Shown here: in pieces, positions 40,491-52,672 of the stretch | Layout of the letters: each line of letters opens with the position of its first letter | Numbering within the stretch: the stretch's first letter is position 1 | Assembly (NCBI RefSeq): GCF_030766825.1 | Contig: NZ_JASFDV010000002.1 | Span: 62,001 to 126,000 of the forward strand | Direction: 5' to 3' | Source of the DNA: Nocardiopsis sp. CC223A | GTDB lineage: Bacteria > Actinomycetota > Actinomycetes > Streptosporangiales > Streptosporangiaceae | Length of the DNA stretch: 64,000 bases | Notes under the pieces: generated by a model | Seen by the model: only the letters and a program-made list of their open reading frames with translations | Told to the model about the DNA's origin: nothing | Databases searched by the model: none | Program-made: the position numbers and the translations under genes

Positions 40491-41575
40491 CCCCGGCCGA
40501 CCTGGAGGCGGTCGTGCGGGCCGCCGCCGCCGACGCCTTCGACCTGCCCGCCGACCGGATCCCGTTCGTGTGGCCGCGCGGCGACCAGGCCGCCGACGGA
40601 GCCGACGCGGCGACCGCGCTGGCGCCGCGCCTGGCGGGCGCGCTGGGGGACCGCCTGACCGCCGGGACCGGGCGGCCGCACCTGCGGGTGGCCGGGCGCA
40701 TCGCCGCCCGGATGGCCGAGCTGCGCGACCGGGGCCGCCTCTCCTACGCCCGGCTGCACGCCGACGACCGGGGCTTCCTGAACGTGACCCTGGGCGCGCG
40801 CCAGCGCGACGACCTGCTCCGGGAGGCCGCGGACGGCCCCCGCTTCCTCACCGGCCGACGGTGGGAGGGCACGGGGGAGTGGCCCCGCACCGCCCTGCAC
40901 GAGGCCGGGCCGGTGGCGCAGGCCCGCCGGTGGGCCCGCGCGGACGCGCGCGCCCGCATCGCCCTGGCGACGGGCGGCGCCGCCCCCCCGCTCCCGGCGG
41001 CGGAGGAGGTGTCCTGGCGCGACCCCTATCTGGACGGGGACCGGGCGGAGCTGTTCGGCGCCGCGGCCCGGGTGCTGGGCGCGGTCGGGGAGGACAGCGC
41101 CCGCATCGCCTTCTGCCGGTCGGTCCCGGAGCATCCCCGCAAGGCCGAGACCACCGGCCGCGACCTGCCGGTGCTGCCCTCGGCGGAGTACCCGGGGGCG
41201 TGGGCCCGCCTGACCGACGCCAATCCGGCCTTCCGGCTGCGCTACGCCCACGCGCACGCGGTGTCCCGAATACGGTGGGTGGCCCAGGGGGCGCCCCGGC
41301 TCGCGGCCTGCGAGCGGCACACCGCCCCGGTGCGCCGCGCCCTGGTGGACGGACCCAGCGCACTGGCCGGGGCCGCCCGCCGAGAGGAACCCCATATCCT
41401 GGTCCGATACCTGGAAACGCTGGCCGGTGCCTACGATGAATGGCGGACCTGTCCCTCTGCCGCGACCACGCCGGCGGGGTACACCACCGCCGACCCGGCG
41501 CTGCCGTCCGCCGTCGCCGGGATTCTCCGCACCGGGCTGTTCCTGCTCGGGGTGTCCGCGCCCACAAGGCTGTGA
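40487..41575 (+). CDS. ArgS-like DALR-domain protein without catalytic domain
   Basis: A 362-residue relative of arginyl-tRNA synthetase. It keeps an N-terminal Add-1-like part (about 5-110) and a C-terminal DALR anticodon-binding domain (PAFRLRYAHAHAVSRIRW, later LVRYLETLAGAYDEW). The HIGH and KMSKS motifs are absent, so it cannot charge tRNA. In corynebacteria argS precedes lysA; here the remnant-like protein sits in that place. It may bind tRNA-Arg; this is inference. Confidence 0.75.
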   Translation: MTPADLEAVVRAAAADAFDLPADRIPFVWPRGDQAADGADAATALAPRLAGALGDRLTAGTGRPHLRVAGRIAARMAELRDRGRLSYARLHADDRGFLNVTLGARQRDDLLREAADGPRFLTGRRWEGTGEWPRTALHEAGPVAQARRWARADARARIALATGGAAPPLPAAEEVSWRDPYLDGDRAELFGAAARVLGAVGEDSARIAFCRSVPEHPRKAETTGRDLPVLPSAEYPGAWARLTDANPAFRLRYAHAHAVSRIRWVAQGAPRLAACERHTAPVRRALVDGPSALAGAARREEPHILVRYLETLAGAYDEWRTCPSAATTPAGYTTADPALPSAVAGILRTGLFLLGVSAPTRL

Positions 41576-41686
41576 CCCCGCCGCGCCCGATGGACCGCAC
41601 CCGACCCCTGCGTTCCGATCGGAGAAGTGGACAATGGGGGAGGGGTGCCGTCCCTCCCGTCACACCGATCCAGCCGAAAGCCCGTT

Positions 41687-43072
41687 ATGAGCCGCTACGC
41701 CCACCCCGCCGGATCCCGTCACGCGGAGATCCTTCCCGAGGACAACCCGCCGCTGCCGCCCGAGGACCTCAACGCCCTCGACCCGCGGGTGTGGCCCGCC
41801 ACCGCCCGCCGCGAGGGCGGCGCCCTGGTCGTGGGCGGTGTCGGCGTGCGCGAGCTGGCGGCCACCTATGAGACGCCCCTGTTCGTCATGGACGAGGAGG
41901 ACTTCCGGGCACGCGCCCGCGACTACGCGATGGCGTTCGCCGGGTCCGACGTCTACTACGCGGGCAAGGCCCTGCTGACCAAGGCGGTCGCCCGCTGGGT
42001 GATCGAGGAGGGCCTCAAGCTCGACGTCTGCTCGGGCGGTGAGCTGGCCGTCGCCCTGGCCGCGGGGGTGCCCGCCGACCGCATCGGCATGCACGGCAAC
42101 AACAAGTCGGAGCGCGAGCTGCACCGCGCGGTCGAGGCCGGGGTCGGCCGGATCATCATCGACTCGCTGGACGAGATCGAGCGCCTGGAGCGCATCGCCG
42201 CCGGGCTGGACCGGACCCCGAAGGTCCTGATCCGCGTCACCACCGGTGTGGAGGCCCACACCCACGAGTTCGTGGCCACCGCCCACGACGACCAGAAGTT
42301 CGGCTTCGCGCTGAGCACGGGCGCGGCCGCCGAGGCGGTCCGCCGGGTGCTGGCGGCCCCGCACCTGGACCTGGTGGGCCTGCACTCGCACATCGGCTCG
42401 CAGATCTTCGACACCTCCGGCTTCGAGGTGGCGGCCCGGCGCGTCACCCGGTTCCTCACCGGGATCCACACCGACCTGGGGATCACCCTGGCGGAGCTGG
42501 ACCTGGGCGGCGGCCTGGGCATCGCCTACACCTCCGACGACGACCCGCTGGACCCCAAGACCATCGCGGACGGCCTGACGTCGATCGTGCGCCGCGAGTG
42601 CGAGGAGGCCGGGCTGCCGGTGCCGCGCCTGGCCGTGGAGCCGGGCCGCGCCATCGCGGGTCCGCCCGGGATCACCGTCTACGAGGTCGGCACGGTCAAG
42701 GACGTCGAGGGCATCCGCACCTACGTCAGCGTCGACGGCGGTATGAGCGACAACATCCGCACCGCCCTGTACGGCGCCGAGTACACCGGCCGCCTCGTCT
42801 CCCGCGAGAGCGACGCCGGACCGATGCTGTCCCGCCTGGTGGGCAAGCACTGCGAGAGCGGCGACATCATCGTGCACGACCTGTACCTGCCGGCCGACCT
42901 GCGCCCGGGCGACCTCGTCGCGGTCGCGGCCACCGGCGCCTACTGCCTCTCCATGGCGAGCAACTACAACCACCTGCCGCGGCCGGCGATGGTCGCGGTC
43001 CGGGACGGTGCCGCCCGCGTGATCGTGCGCAGGGAGACCGAGGAGGACCTCCTCCGCCTGGACGTCGGCTGA
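41687..43072 (+). CDS. lysA: Diaminopimelate decarboxylase
   Basis: Last step of lysine synthesis, decarboxylating meso-DAP with PLP. The 461-residue protein has the PLP lysine in [12 protein letters not shown], the barrel motif [15 protein letters not shown], the Gly-rich phosphate loop [23 protein letters not shown] and the second-subunit [10 protein letters not shown] region. ATG 41687 gives the usual N terminus. It heads the lysA-hom-thrC-thrB aspartate-family cluster. Confidence 0.95.
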   Translation: MSRYAHPAGSRHAEILPEDNPPLPPEDLNALDPRVWPATARREGGALVVGGVGVRELAATYETPLFVMDEEDFRARARDYAMAFAGSDVYYAGKALLTKAVARWVIEEGLKLDVCSGGELAVALAAGVPADRIGMHGNNKSERELHRAVEAGVGRIIIDSLDEIERLERIAAGLDRTPKVLIRVTTGVEAHTHEFVATAHDDQKFGFALSTGAAAEAVRRVLAAPHLDLVGLHSHIGSQIFDTSGFEVAARRVTRFLTGIHTDLGITLAELDLGGGLGIAYTSDDDPLDPKTIADGLTSIVRRECEEAGLPVPRLAVEPGRAIAGPPGITVYEVGTVKDVEGIRTYVSVDGGMSDNIRTALYGAEYTGRLVSRESDAGPMLSRLVGKHCESGDIIVHDLYLPADLRPGDLVAVAATGAYCLSMASNYNHLPRPAMVAVRDGAARVIVRRETEEDLLRLDVG

Positions 43073-43127
43073 CCGGTCCGCGCGACGGCGGTCAGAGGAT
43101 CACGAGAGAACTGGGAGTCACGCCCAA

Positions 43128-44414
43128 ATGGCGATGAAGGTGGCGCTGCTCGGATGCGGCGTTGTGGGTTCGCAAGTCGTTCGCCTGATCGAGGAGCAGT
43201 CCGAGGAGCTGGCCGCACGGATCGGCACGCCCATCGAGGTCGGCGGGATCGCGGTGCGGCGCATCGACCGCGCCCGCGGCATCGCCCCCGAGCTGTTGAC
43301 CACCGACGCCATGGCCCTGGCCACCCGGCCCGACATCGACGTCGTGGTGGAGGTCATCGGCGGGATCGAGCCGGCGCGCTCGCTGATCCTGGCGGCGATC
43401 GAGTCGGGCAAGTCCGTGGTCACGGCCAACAAGGCACTGCTGGCCGAGGACGGCCAGACGCTGCACGCGGCCGCCCGCAAGGCCGGGGTGGACCTGTACT
43501 ACGAGGCTTCGGTGGCGGGCGCGATCCCGCTGCTGCGCCCGCTGCGCGACTCGCTGGCCGGCGACCGCGTCAACCGGGTGCTGGGGATCGTCAACGGCAC
43601 CACCAACTACATCCTGGACCGGATGGACTCCCTGGGCGCCGGGTTCACCGAGTCCCTGGAGGAGGCCCAGGCCCTGGGCTACGCCGAGGCCGACCCGACG
43701 GCCGACGTGGAGGGCTTCGACGCCGCCGCCAAGGCCGCGATCCTGGCGCGGCTGGCCTTCCACACCCAGCGGGTGACCGCCGCCGACGTGCACCGGGAGG
43801 GCATCACGGGGGTGACGGCCGCCGACATCGCCAGCGCCAGGGCGATGGGCTGCGTGGTCAAACTCCTGGCGATCTGCCAGCGCTCGGAGGACGACAAGTC
43901 GGTGGGCGTGCGCGTCCACCCGGTGATGCTGCCGGTCGACCACCCGCTGGCCGGCGTCAAGGAGGCCTACAACGCGGTGTTCGTGGAGGCCGAGTCGGCG
44001 GGCCGGCTGATGTTCTACGGAGCCGGTGCGGGCGGCACCCCGACCGCCGGAGCGGTGCTGGGCGACGTGGTGGCGGTGGCGCGCAACCGCCGTGCGGGGA
44101 CCTCGGTCCCCGAGGGCGGCCACGACACCGGCCTGGGCGTCCACGACATGGGCGAGACCATCACCAGCTACCACGTGGCGCTGGACGTGGCCGACCGCCC
44201 GGGCGTGCTGTCCAAGGTCGCCGAGATCTTCGCCCGCCACCAGGTGTCGATCAAGAACGTGCGCCAGGAGGGCCGCGGCGACGACGCCCAGCTGGTCCTG
44301 GTCAGCCACCCCGCGCCGGACGCCGCGCTCAGCCGCACGGTCGAGGACCTGCGCGGCCACGACATGGTCCGCGAGGTCGCCAGCGTGATGCGCGTGGAGA
44401 CCTTCGCGGAATGA
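43128..44414 (+). CDS. hom: Homoserine dehydrogenase
   Basis: Reduces aspartate semialdehyde to homoserine, the branch point to threonine and methionine. The 428-residue protein has the NAD(P) motif [12 protein letters not shown] (8-19), the catalytic region [34 protein letters not shown] and a C-terminal ACT domain (about 350-425) for feedback control by threonine. It begins 55 bp after lysA. Confidence 0.95.
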   Translation: MAMKVALLGCGVVGSQVVRLIEEQSEELAARIGTPIEVGGIAVRRIDRARGIAPELLTTDAMALATRPDIDVVVEVIGGIEPARSLILAAIESGKSVVTANKALLAEDGQTLHAAARKAGVDLYYEASVAGAIPLLRPLRDSLAGDRVNRVLGIVNGTTNYILDRMDSLGAGFTESLEEAQALGYAEADPTADVEGFDAAAKAAILARLAFHTQRVTAADVHREGITGVTAADIASARAMGCVVKLLAICQRSEDDKSVGVRVHPVMLPVDHPLAGVKEAYNAVFVEAESAGRLMFYGAGAGGTPTAGAVLGDVVAVARNRRAGTSVPEGGHDTGLGVHDMGETITSYHVALDVADRPGVLSKVAEIFARHQVSIKNVRQEGRGDDAQLVLVSHPAPDAALSRTVEDLRGHDMVREVASVMRVETFAE

Positions 44415-44500
44415 CCGGGACCGGGGACCGGGGCGGGGCGCCGTACCCGCACCGGCCCCCGGGCCCGGTCGTCTCGGAATGCGGACAAAGGCGACCGCGA

Positions 44501-44584
44501 TTCGAGATGATCCCGTCCGGGCCGTAGACTCGTTCCAGGTGGGGCCGCACCCCGGGTCCGCTTCGGGGCCGCAACGCCCCACCT
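44501..44584 (+). promoter_or_regulatory. Putative thrC promoter and leader hairpin
   Basis: TTCGAG (44501-44506) and TAGACT (44525-44530), 18 bp apart, could be a -35/-10 pair. The leader then has AGGTGGGGC (44537-44545) pairing with 44576-44584. No leader peptide rich in Thr codons is visible, so classical attenuation is not supported. Confidence 0.4.
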
Positions 44585-44646
44585 CTTCTCCATCTTCTCC
44601 ATCGCGTATCGAGCGGAATCCGCATCCACCCGAAAGGGACACTGTC

Positions 44647-45711
44647 GTGAGCAAGGCACGGGCGTGGCGAGGCATCGTCGAGGAGTACCGCGACCGCCTC
44701 CCCGTCAACGAGAGCACCCCCGTCGTCACCCTCCAGGAGGGCGGCACGCCCCTGCTGCCCGCCACGCGCGTATCCGAGCTCACCGGATGCGAGGTCTTCC
44801 TCAAGGTGGAGGGCCTCAACCCCACCGGCTCCTTCAAGGACCGCGGCATGACGATGGCCATCACCAAGGCCGCCGAGGACGGCGCCAAGGCCGTCATCTG
44901 CGCCTCCACGGGCAACACCAGCGCCAGTGCCGCCGCCTACGCGATCCGCGCCGGGATGACCTGCGCCGTCCTGGTGCCCCAGGGCAAGATCGCCATGGGC
45001 AAGCTCGCCCAGGCCCTCGTGCACGGCGCCCGCCTGCTCCAGGTCGACGGCAACTTCGACGACTGCCTGGAGCTCGCCCGCAAGCTCAGCGTCGACTACC
45101 CGGTCGCCCTGGTGAACTCGGTCAACCCCTACCGCCTCCAGGGCCAGAAGACCGCCGCCTTCGAGATCGTCGACGCCCTGGGCGACGCCCCGGACGTCCA
45201 CTGCATCCCCGTCGGCAACGCCGGGAACATCTCCGCCTACTGGATGGGCTACACCGAGTACGGCCGCGACGGGATCTCCACCCGCAACCCGCGCATGTTC
45301 GGCTTCCAGGCCAGCGGCGCCGCCCCGATCGTCAACGGCGCCCCGGTCACCAGCCCCAGCACCATCGCCACCGCGATCCGCATCGGCAACCCGGCCTCCT
45401 GGAGCCTGGCCGAGCAGGCGCGCGACGAGTCCGGCGGGATCATCGACAAGGTCACCGACCGCCAGATCATGGCCGCCTACCGGCTGCTGGCCGCCGAGGA
45501 GGGCGTGTTCGTCGAACTCGCCTCCGCGGCCTCCGTCGCCGGCCTGCTCCAGGCCGTCGAGGCCGGGCTGGTCGAGCGCGGCAGCCGGATCGTCTGCACC
45601 GTCACCGGCAACGGCCTCAAGGACCCCGACTGGGCCCTGGCCGGAGCCGCCTCCGCCACCACCGTGCCGGTCGACGCCCTGGCCGCGGCCCGGGCCCTGG
45701 ACCTGGCCTGA
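44647..45711 (+). CDS. thrC: Threonine synthase
   Basis: Converts O-phosphohomoserine to threonine with PLP. The 354-residue protein carries the PLP lysine K64 in [12 protein letters not shown], the serine-rich loop [13 protein letters not shown] and the phosphate-binding [13 protein letters not shown] 44647 has GAAAGGGA upstream. It is separated from hom by 232 bp with its own likely promoter, and thrB follows after 78 bp. Confidence 0.95.
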   Translation: MSKARAWRGIVEEYRDRLPVNESTPVVTLQEGGTPLLPATRVSELTGCEVFLKVEGLNPTGSFKDRGMTMAITKAAEDGAKAVICASTGNTSASAAAYAIRAGMTCAVLVPQGKIAMGKLAQALVHGARLLQVDGNFDDCLELARKLSVDYPVALVNSVNPYRLQGQKTAAFEIVDALGDAPDVHCIPVGNAGNISAYWMGYTEYGRDGISTRNPRMFGFQASGAAPIVNGAPVTSPSTIATAIRIGNPASWSLAEQARDESGGIIDKVTDRQIMAAYRLLAAEEGVFVELASAASVAGLLQAVEAGLVERGSRIVCTVTGNGLKDPDWALAGAASATTVPVDALAAARALDLA

Positions 45712-45789
45712 GCGTTCTCCCGCGGGGGAGTGCGCACGCCCCCGCGGGAGCGGCCCCGCCGTGAACACGCAAGACTGAGAGACCCCACC

Positions 45790-46752
45790 ATGACCCCACC
45801 GCGTCCCGAGCGGGTGTTCGTCCGCGCTCCGGCCACCAGCGCCAACCTGGGTCCGGGCTTCGACGCTCTGGGCATCGCGCTGTCCCTGTTCAACGACTTC
45901 GAGGTCGTGCCGCGCGACGACGGCGAACTCCGGGTGGAGGTGAGCGGGGAGGGCGCGGGCGAGGTCCCCGCAGACCACCGCCACCTCGTCGTCCGCTCCA
46001 TCGCCGCGGCCTTCGAGCGCGCCGGGGAGAAGCCGCCCGGCCTCACCCTGACCTGTGTCAACCGCATCCCGCACGCGCGCGGCCTGGGATCGTCGTCCTC
46101 CGCGATCGTCGGCGGCGTCGCCGCGGCGGCGGCCCTGCTGGGGCGCACCGGACCCGACGGCGGCCCGGACCGCGACTGGATCTACCAGGTCGCCGCCGAC
46201 CTGGAGGGCCACCCCGACAACGTCGCCCCGTGCGTCTTCGGCGGCTACACCGTCGCCTACCGCGAGGCCGACCGCTGGGGTGCCGTCTCCCTCGCCCCGG
46301 ACCCGCGGCTGCTCCCGGTGCTGTGCGTACCGGGGTGGCGGCTGTCCACCGAACGCGCCCGCGGACTGCTGCCCGAGAGCGTCCCGCACGCCGACGCGGC
46401 CTTCAACGCGGGCCGCGCCGCGCTGATGACGGCGGCCGTTTGTGGCCACCCCGAAACCCTGTACGCGGCCACCCGGGATCGGCTACACGAGGAGTATCGG
46501 ACGCCCGCCATGCCGCGCACCCTCGACCTCATCCGCGACCTGCGTGACCAGTGGGAACTTCCCGCCGTGGTCTCCGGAGCGGGCCCCACGGTCCTGGTGC
46601 TGTGCTCCGTGGCGGAGGGGGAGGCCCGGGTCGATTCGCCGGAAATCACCGAAGTGCTTGATTCAATCCGTCGCAGTGCGGGTAATGATTGGGACATACG
46701 CCCCCTGTCAGTCGAGCAGGCGGGGGTGCGGTCCCCATCTCCCCATCCGTAG
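45790..46752 (+). CDS. thrB: Homoserine kinase
   Basis: Phosphorylates homoserine with ATP, supplying the ThrC substrate. The 320-residue GHMP kinase has PATSANLGPGFDALGIAL at the N terminus, the ATP loop PHARGLGSSSSAIVGG (94-109) and the C-terminal VSGAGPTVLVL motif 3. Standard length and order. Confidence 0.95.
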   Translation: MTPPRPERVFVRAPATSANLGPGFDALGIALSLFNDFEVVPRDDGELRVEVSGEGAGEVPADHRHLVVRSIAAAFERAGEKPPGLTLTCVNRIPHARGLGSSSSAIVGGVAAAAALLGRTGPDGGPDRDWIYQVAADLEGHPDNVAPCVFGGYTVAYREADRWGAVSLAPDPRLLPVLCVPGWRLSTERARGLLPESVPHADAAFNAGRAALMTAAVCGHPETLYAATRDRLHEEYRTPAMPRTLDLIRDLRDQWELPAVVSGAGPTVLVLCSVAEGEARVDSPEITEVLDSIRRSAGNDWDIRPLSVEQAGVRSPSPHP

Positions 46753-47194
46753 CACCATGTGTCGAGGAATAGCCGTGGCCTCTGGTGATGTTAGGCTAGG
46801 TGAAGCACCAGATGCCCCGTTGCGGGGCGAGTGCTCATCCGCCACAGCGGCCTCCGCATCCCATACTCCGGTGGTCCGGTCCCACGACCGTCCGGAAGCG
46901 GTGGCCGATGTGTCGATTCCGCGGATTCTCCGCGAACGTGTCGACGTCTCCGCTGTCCGCTCCTCCTCCCCGGATGAGCGTTCCGCCGCGGTCGATCGGC
47001 AGTACCACCGAGCCACCCGCCCCGACGTCCGGCTGTACCCAGAGCCCGCCGCGATCGGGTAGGGGACCGTCTTCTCGCCGGTTTCCGACATCCACGTGGG
47101 GCACGCCCTACCCGGCCCAGCCGGTTCGCACCACCGGGCCGGCCGCTCCAGCACCCGCTGACGGCCGAAGCCCGCTCCTTGGGAAGGACCCTTA
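46753..47194 (+). promoter_or_regulatory. Long rho leader region
   Basis: 442 bases without a gene I can support. TAGGCTAGGT near 46,791 looks like a -10 region, giving a leader of almost 400 nt. It has small hairpins such as CCCCGTTGCGGGG. Long leaders upstream of rho often serve Rho autoregulation in other bacteria; here that is only inferred. Confidence 0.45.
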
Positions 47195-49156
<1,962 letters not shown>

Positions 49157-49175
49157 GCGCCCGTCCCGTGACGGA

Positions 49176-49211
49176 CACGGCGGCCCTTCCCGACCGGGGA
49201 GGGCCGCCGTG
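49176..49211 (+). terminator. Terminator downstream of rho
   Basis: CACGGCGGCCC (49176-49186) pairs with GGGCCGCCGTG (49201-49211). No long T run follows. Confidence 0.65.
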
Positions 49212-49493
49212 CGTCGTCGGTGCCCGGTGACCGGCACGGACCTTCCGGGCGGAGACGTCCGGGACGCCGGTGTCCGACCACGGAATCGGCAACGGAATAG
49301 ACACCGGTCACGGCACGGTTGTGGTTCTGGCAAACTGGTAGTCGGGGATACGGCCCGTCCTCCTCCACGAGGACCCGCCGCCCTTACCTGGATCGCCGCG
49401 GCACCGGTTCGCGCATGACCTCACGACGCCCCACCGCAGCGGTGGTGCGTCAGGCGTGCGTCCGGCGGCCGCGCATGAACAAGGAGACACACG
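49212..49493 (+). other. rpmE upstream region
   Basis: No gene seen. A TAGTCGGGGATACG stretch near 49,340 may contain the rpmE promoter. The ribosome binding site AAGGAG lies at 49479-49484. Confidence 0.4.
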
Positions 49494-49706
49494 ATGAAGG
49501 CCGACATTCACCCCGAGTACGTCACCACCGAGGTGACCTGCACCTGCGGTGCCCAGTTCGTGACCCGCAGCACGGTGACCGAGGGCAAGATCCGCGCCGA
49601 GGTGTGCTCCGAGTGCCACCCGTTCTACACGGGCAAGCAGAAGATCCTCGACACCGGTGGCCGGGTCGCCCGCTTCGAGAAGCGTTTCGGCAAGCGCACC
49701 AAGTAG
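49494..49706 (+). CDS. rpmE: 50S ribosomal protein L31, zinc-binding form
   Basis: A 70-residue L31. CTC (C16, C18) and CSEC (C37, C40) are the zinc ligands, so this is the C+ form and not the zinc-free paralog controlled by Zur. It ends in the basic [10 protein letters not shown]. It lies between rho and prfA, as in many actinobacteria. Confidence 0.96.
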   Translation: MKADIHPEYVTTEVTCTCGAQFVTRSTVTEGKIRAEVCSECHPFYTGKQKILDTGGRVARFEKRFGKRTK

Positions 49707-49815
49707 CGGCGCCCGCTCCGCCCGTGGCGCCGGTGCATCCGGCGCCACGGGACCCACGGCCCCCGCGGGGGCGACACGGCAGGCGAGGCACGCGAATCAA
49801 GACGGGGTGGCACAA

Positions 49816-50886
49816 GTGAAGCTGGACGACCTCCTGGGGGAGTACTACGAGCTGGAGCAGCAGCTCGCCGACCCGGAGGTGCACGCCGACCAGGGCCGGG
49901 CGCGCACACTGGGCAAGCGCTACGCGCAGCTCACCCCCATCATCGAGACGTACCGCGCGCTCAAGGAGACCGAGAGCGACATCGAGGCCGCCCGCGAGCT
50001 CGCCGCCGAGGACTCCTCCTTCGCCGAGGAGGCCGACCGCCTGACCGCCGAGGCCGAACGCCTCACCGAGCGGCTGCGCTTCCTGCTCGTCCCGCGCGAC
50101 CCCGCCGACGACAAGAACCTCATCATGGAGGTCAAGGCCGGCGAGGGCGGCGAGGAGTCCGCCCTGTTCGCCGCCGACCTGGTCCGCATGTACCTGCGCT
50201 ACGCCGAACGCCAGGGCTGGAAGACCGAGGTCATCGACACCACGCACTCCGACCTGGGCGGCTACAAGGACATCACCATCGCCTTCAAGAACAAGGGCAC
50301 CCCCGAGCCGGGGGCCGGCGTCTGGCCGATGCTCAAGTTCGAGGGCGGCGTCCACCGCGTCCAGCGCGTCCCCGTCACCGAGTCGCAGGGCCGCATCCAC
50401 ACCTCCGCGGCCGGCGTCCTGGTGGTCCCCGAGGCCGAGGACATCGAGGTCGAGATCCACGACAAGGATCTGCGCATCGACGTGTACCGCTCCTCCGGCC
50501 CCGGCGGCCAGAGCGTCAACACCACCGACTCCGCGGTGCGCATCACCCACCTGCCCACCGGCATCGTGGCCTCCTGCCAGAACGAGAAGAGCCAGCTCCA
50601 GAACAAGGAGCAGGCCATGCGCATCCTGCGCGCCCGCATCTACGCCGAGGCCCAGGCCAGCGCGGACGCCGAGGCCGCCGCCGAGCGCAAGAGCCAGGTC
50701 CGCACGGTGGACCGCTCCGAGCGCGTGCGCACCTACAATTTCCCGGAGAACCGCATCTCCGACCACCGGGTCGGCTACAAGGCCTACAACCTCGACCAGG
50801 TCCTCGACGGGGAGCTGGACGGCGTCGTCAAGGCCCTCGTGGACGCGGACACCAAGGAAAGGCTCGAAGCGGCCCAGGGATCATGA
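49816..50886 (+). CDS. prfA: Peptide chain release factor 1
   Basis: Releases the peptide at UAA and UAG. The 356-residue protein has the GGQ motif at 230-232 in [20 protein letters not shown] and a PVTESQG-like stretch before it; length and GGQ position match the family for a start at GTG 49816. GTG 49807 is also possible. The stop overlaps prmC, which methylates this GGQ glutamine. Confidence 0.95.
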   Translation: MKLDDLLGEYYELEQQLADPEVHADQGRARTLGKRYAQLTPIIETYRALKETESDIEAARELAAEDSSFAEEADRLTAEAERLTERLRFLLVPRDPADDKNLIMEVKAGEGGEESALFAADLVRMYLRYAERQGWKTEVIDTTHSDLGGYKDITIAFKNKGTPEPGAGVWPMLKFEGGVHRVQRVPVTESQGRIHTSAAGVLVVPEAEDIEVEIHDKDLRIDVYRSSGPGGQSVNTTDSAVRITHLPTGIVASCQNEKSQLQNKEQAMRILRARIYAEAQASADAEAAAERKSQVRTVDRSERVRTYNFPENRISDHRVGYKAYNLDQVLDGELDGVVKALVDADTKERLEAAQGS

Positions 50887-51746
50887 ACCTTCTTCTCGAC
50901 GAGGTCGCCCGCGCGACACTGAGACTCGCGGACGCGGGCATCGCATCGCCTCGCACGGACGCCGAGGAACTCGCGGCGTTCGTGCACGGTGTCCGTCGAG
51001 GGGAACTGCACACGGTCGCCGACACCGACTTCGACGCCCGGTACTGGGAGTGCGTCGCCCGCCGCGAGGCCCGTGAACCGCTCCAGCACATCACCGGACG
51101 CGCCTACTTCCGCTACCTCGAACTCCGGGTCGGCCCGGGCGTGTTCGTCCCCCGGCCGGAGACCGAGATCATGGTCGACTGGGCCATCGAGACGCTGCGC
51201 GCCATGGACGTCGCCGACCCGCTGGTCGTCGACCTGGGCACCGGCTCGGCCGCCATCGCCATCTCCATCGCCCAGGAGGTGCCCCGCTCCCGGGTGCACA
51301 CCGTGGAGATCGACCCGACGGCCCTGGAGTGGGCCCGGCGCAACATCGACGCCAGCGGCCACGCCGACCGGGTCACCCTGCACCACGGCGACATGCGCAC
51401 CGCGCTGCCCGAACTCAACGGCGGCGTCGACCTGCTCATCAGCAACCCGCCGTACGTGCCCACCCGGGAGGCCGACGCCATCCCCCCCGAGGTGCGCAAC
51501 TTCGACCCCGCCCCCGCCCTGTGGTCGGGCGAGGACGGCCTGGACATGATCCGCGACCTGGAGGCGGTCGGCCGCAGGCTGCTGCGCCCCGGCGGGGCCA
51601 TGTCCGTGGAGCACCACGACGGCCAGGGCATCGACATCCCCTGGCTCTTCCCCGAGGACAAGGGCTGGCGCGATGTCCTCAACCGCAAGGACCTGGCCAG
51701 GCGCGACCGCTTCGTGGTCATGCGCCGGGCCGACCACGAGGACTGA
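50883..51746 (+). CDS. prmC: Release factor glutamine methyltransferase
   Basis: Methylates the GGQ glutamine of release factors using SAM. The 287-residue protein has [16 protein letters not shown] (SAM loop) and the catalytic NPPY at 188-191. ATGA overlap with prfA couples substrate and modifier. Confidence 0.95.
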   Translation: MNLLLDEVARATLRLADAGIASPRTDAEELAAFVHGVRRGELHTVADTDFDARYWECVARREAREPLQHITGRAYFRYLELRVGPGVFVPRPETEIMVDWAIETLRAMDVADPLVVDLGTGSAAIAISIAQEVPRSRVHTVEIDPTALEWARRNIDASGHADRVTLHHGDMRTALPELNGGVDLLISNPPYVPTREADAIPPEVRNFDPAPALWSGEDGLDMIRDLEAVGRRLLRPGGAMSVEHHDGQGIDIPWLFPEDKGWRDVLNRKDLARRDRFVVMRRADHED

Positions 51747-51821
51747 CCGCCCCGGTCGTCACGATCCCGCCCCCGGGCCGGCGCCGACCGGCCCACCCGC
51801 TTGAGAACGAGGTGAACGCAG

Positions 51822-52631
51822 GTGAGCCGCATCTACGACTGCGCGGACGAGACCGCCCGCAAGGACGGCATCGCCGACGCCGCGTCCGCGGTCCGCCGAG
51901 GCGAGCTGGTGGTGCTGCCCACGGACACCGTGTACGGCATCGGCGCCGACGCCTTCAGCCCCAAGGCGGTCGCGGACCTGCTGGCCGCCAAGGGCCGCGG
52001 CCGCGAGATGCCCCCGCCGGTGCTGGTCGGCTCGACCCGCGCGGCGATGGCCCTCGTCGACGACCTGGGCCGGTTCGGCCGCGACCTCATGGACGAGTTC
52101 TGGCCGGGCCCGCTCACCCTGGTGTGCGCCGCCACCCCCAGCCTGTCCTGGGACCTGGGCGACACCAAGGGCACCGTCGCGGTGCGCATGCCGATGGACC
52201 CGGTCGCCCTGGACCTGCTCAAGGAGACCGGCCCGATGGCGGTCAGCAGCGCCAACAGGTCCGGCAGCCCGGCCGCCACCACGGCCGTGGAGGCCATCGA
52301 GCAGCTGGGCGAGGAGGCCGTCGCGGTCTACCTCGACGGCGGGGCGACGGAGTCGTCGGTGCCCTCCACCATCGTCGACCTCACCTACGCGGTCCCGCGG
52401 GTGCTGCGCAGCGGCGCCATCCCCATCGAGAAGCTGCGCGAGGTGTGCGGCACGGTCATCGGCGAACTGCGCAAGGGCCCCGACCGCCCCAAGGCCCGGA
52501 GCGCCGAGGAGACCGCGCCGGCCGAGGCGGCCCCCGCCGCCGAGGCCCCTGCCGCCGACACCCCCGCGACGGGCGCGGAGCCCGCCACCGGGGAGACCGG
52601 GTCCGAGGCCGCCGACCGCGATCGCGACTGA
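51822..52631 (+). CDS. L-threonylcarbamoyladenylate synthase (Sua5/YwlC/TsaC family)
   Basis: Makes threonylcarbamoyl-AMP for the t6A base of ANN-decoding tRNAs. The 269-residue protein has the nucleotide-binding start AVRRGELVVLPTDTVYGIGADA, the KxR...S/T-N patch AAKGRGREMPPPVLVG and SSANRSGSPAATTA. The usual Sua5 C-terminal domain is replaced by an Ala/Pro/Glu-rich tail after about residue 225, so it is of the short TsaC type with a disordered end. Confidence 0.92.
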   Translation: MSRIYDCADETARKDGIADAASAVRRGELVVLPTDTVYGIGADAFSPKAVADLLAAKGRGREMPPPVLVGSTRAAMALVDDLGRFGRDLMDEFWPGPLTLVCAATPSLSWDLGDTKGTVAVRMPMDPVALDLLKETGPMAVSSANRSGSPAATTAVEAIEQLGEEAVAVYLDGGATESSVPSTIVDLTYAVPRVLRSGAIPIEKLREVCGTVIGELRKGPDRPKARSAEETAPAEAAPAAEAPAADTPATGAEPATGETGSEAADRDRD

Positions 52632-52672
52632 CCGCCCCCCGTCCCAGGACGCAGAGACAGAAGGGCCAGGCC

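Noticed and set aside
44537-44584. Threonine attenuator before thrC
   Set aside because: A hairpin exists but there is no leader peptide with Thr/Ile codons and no T run.
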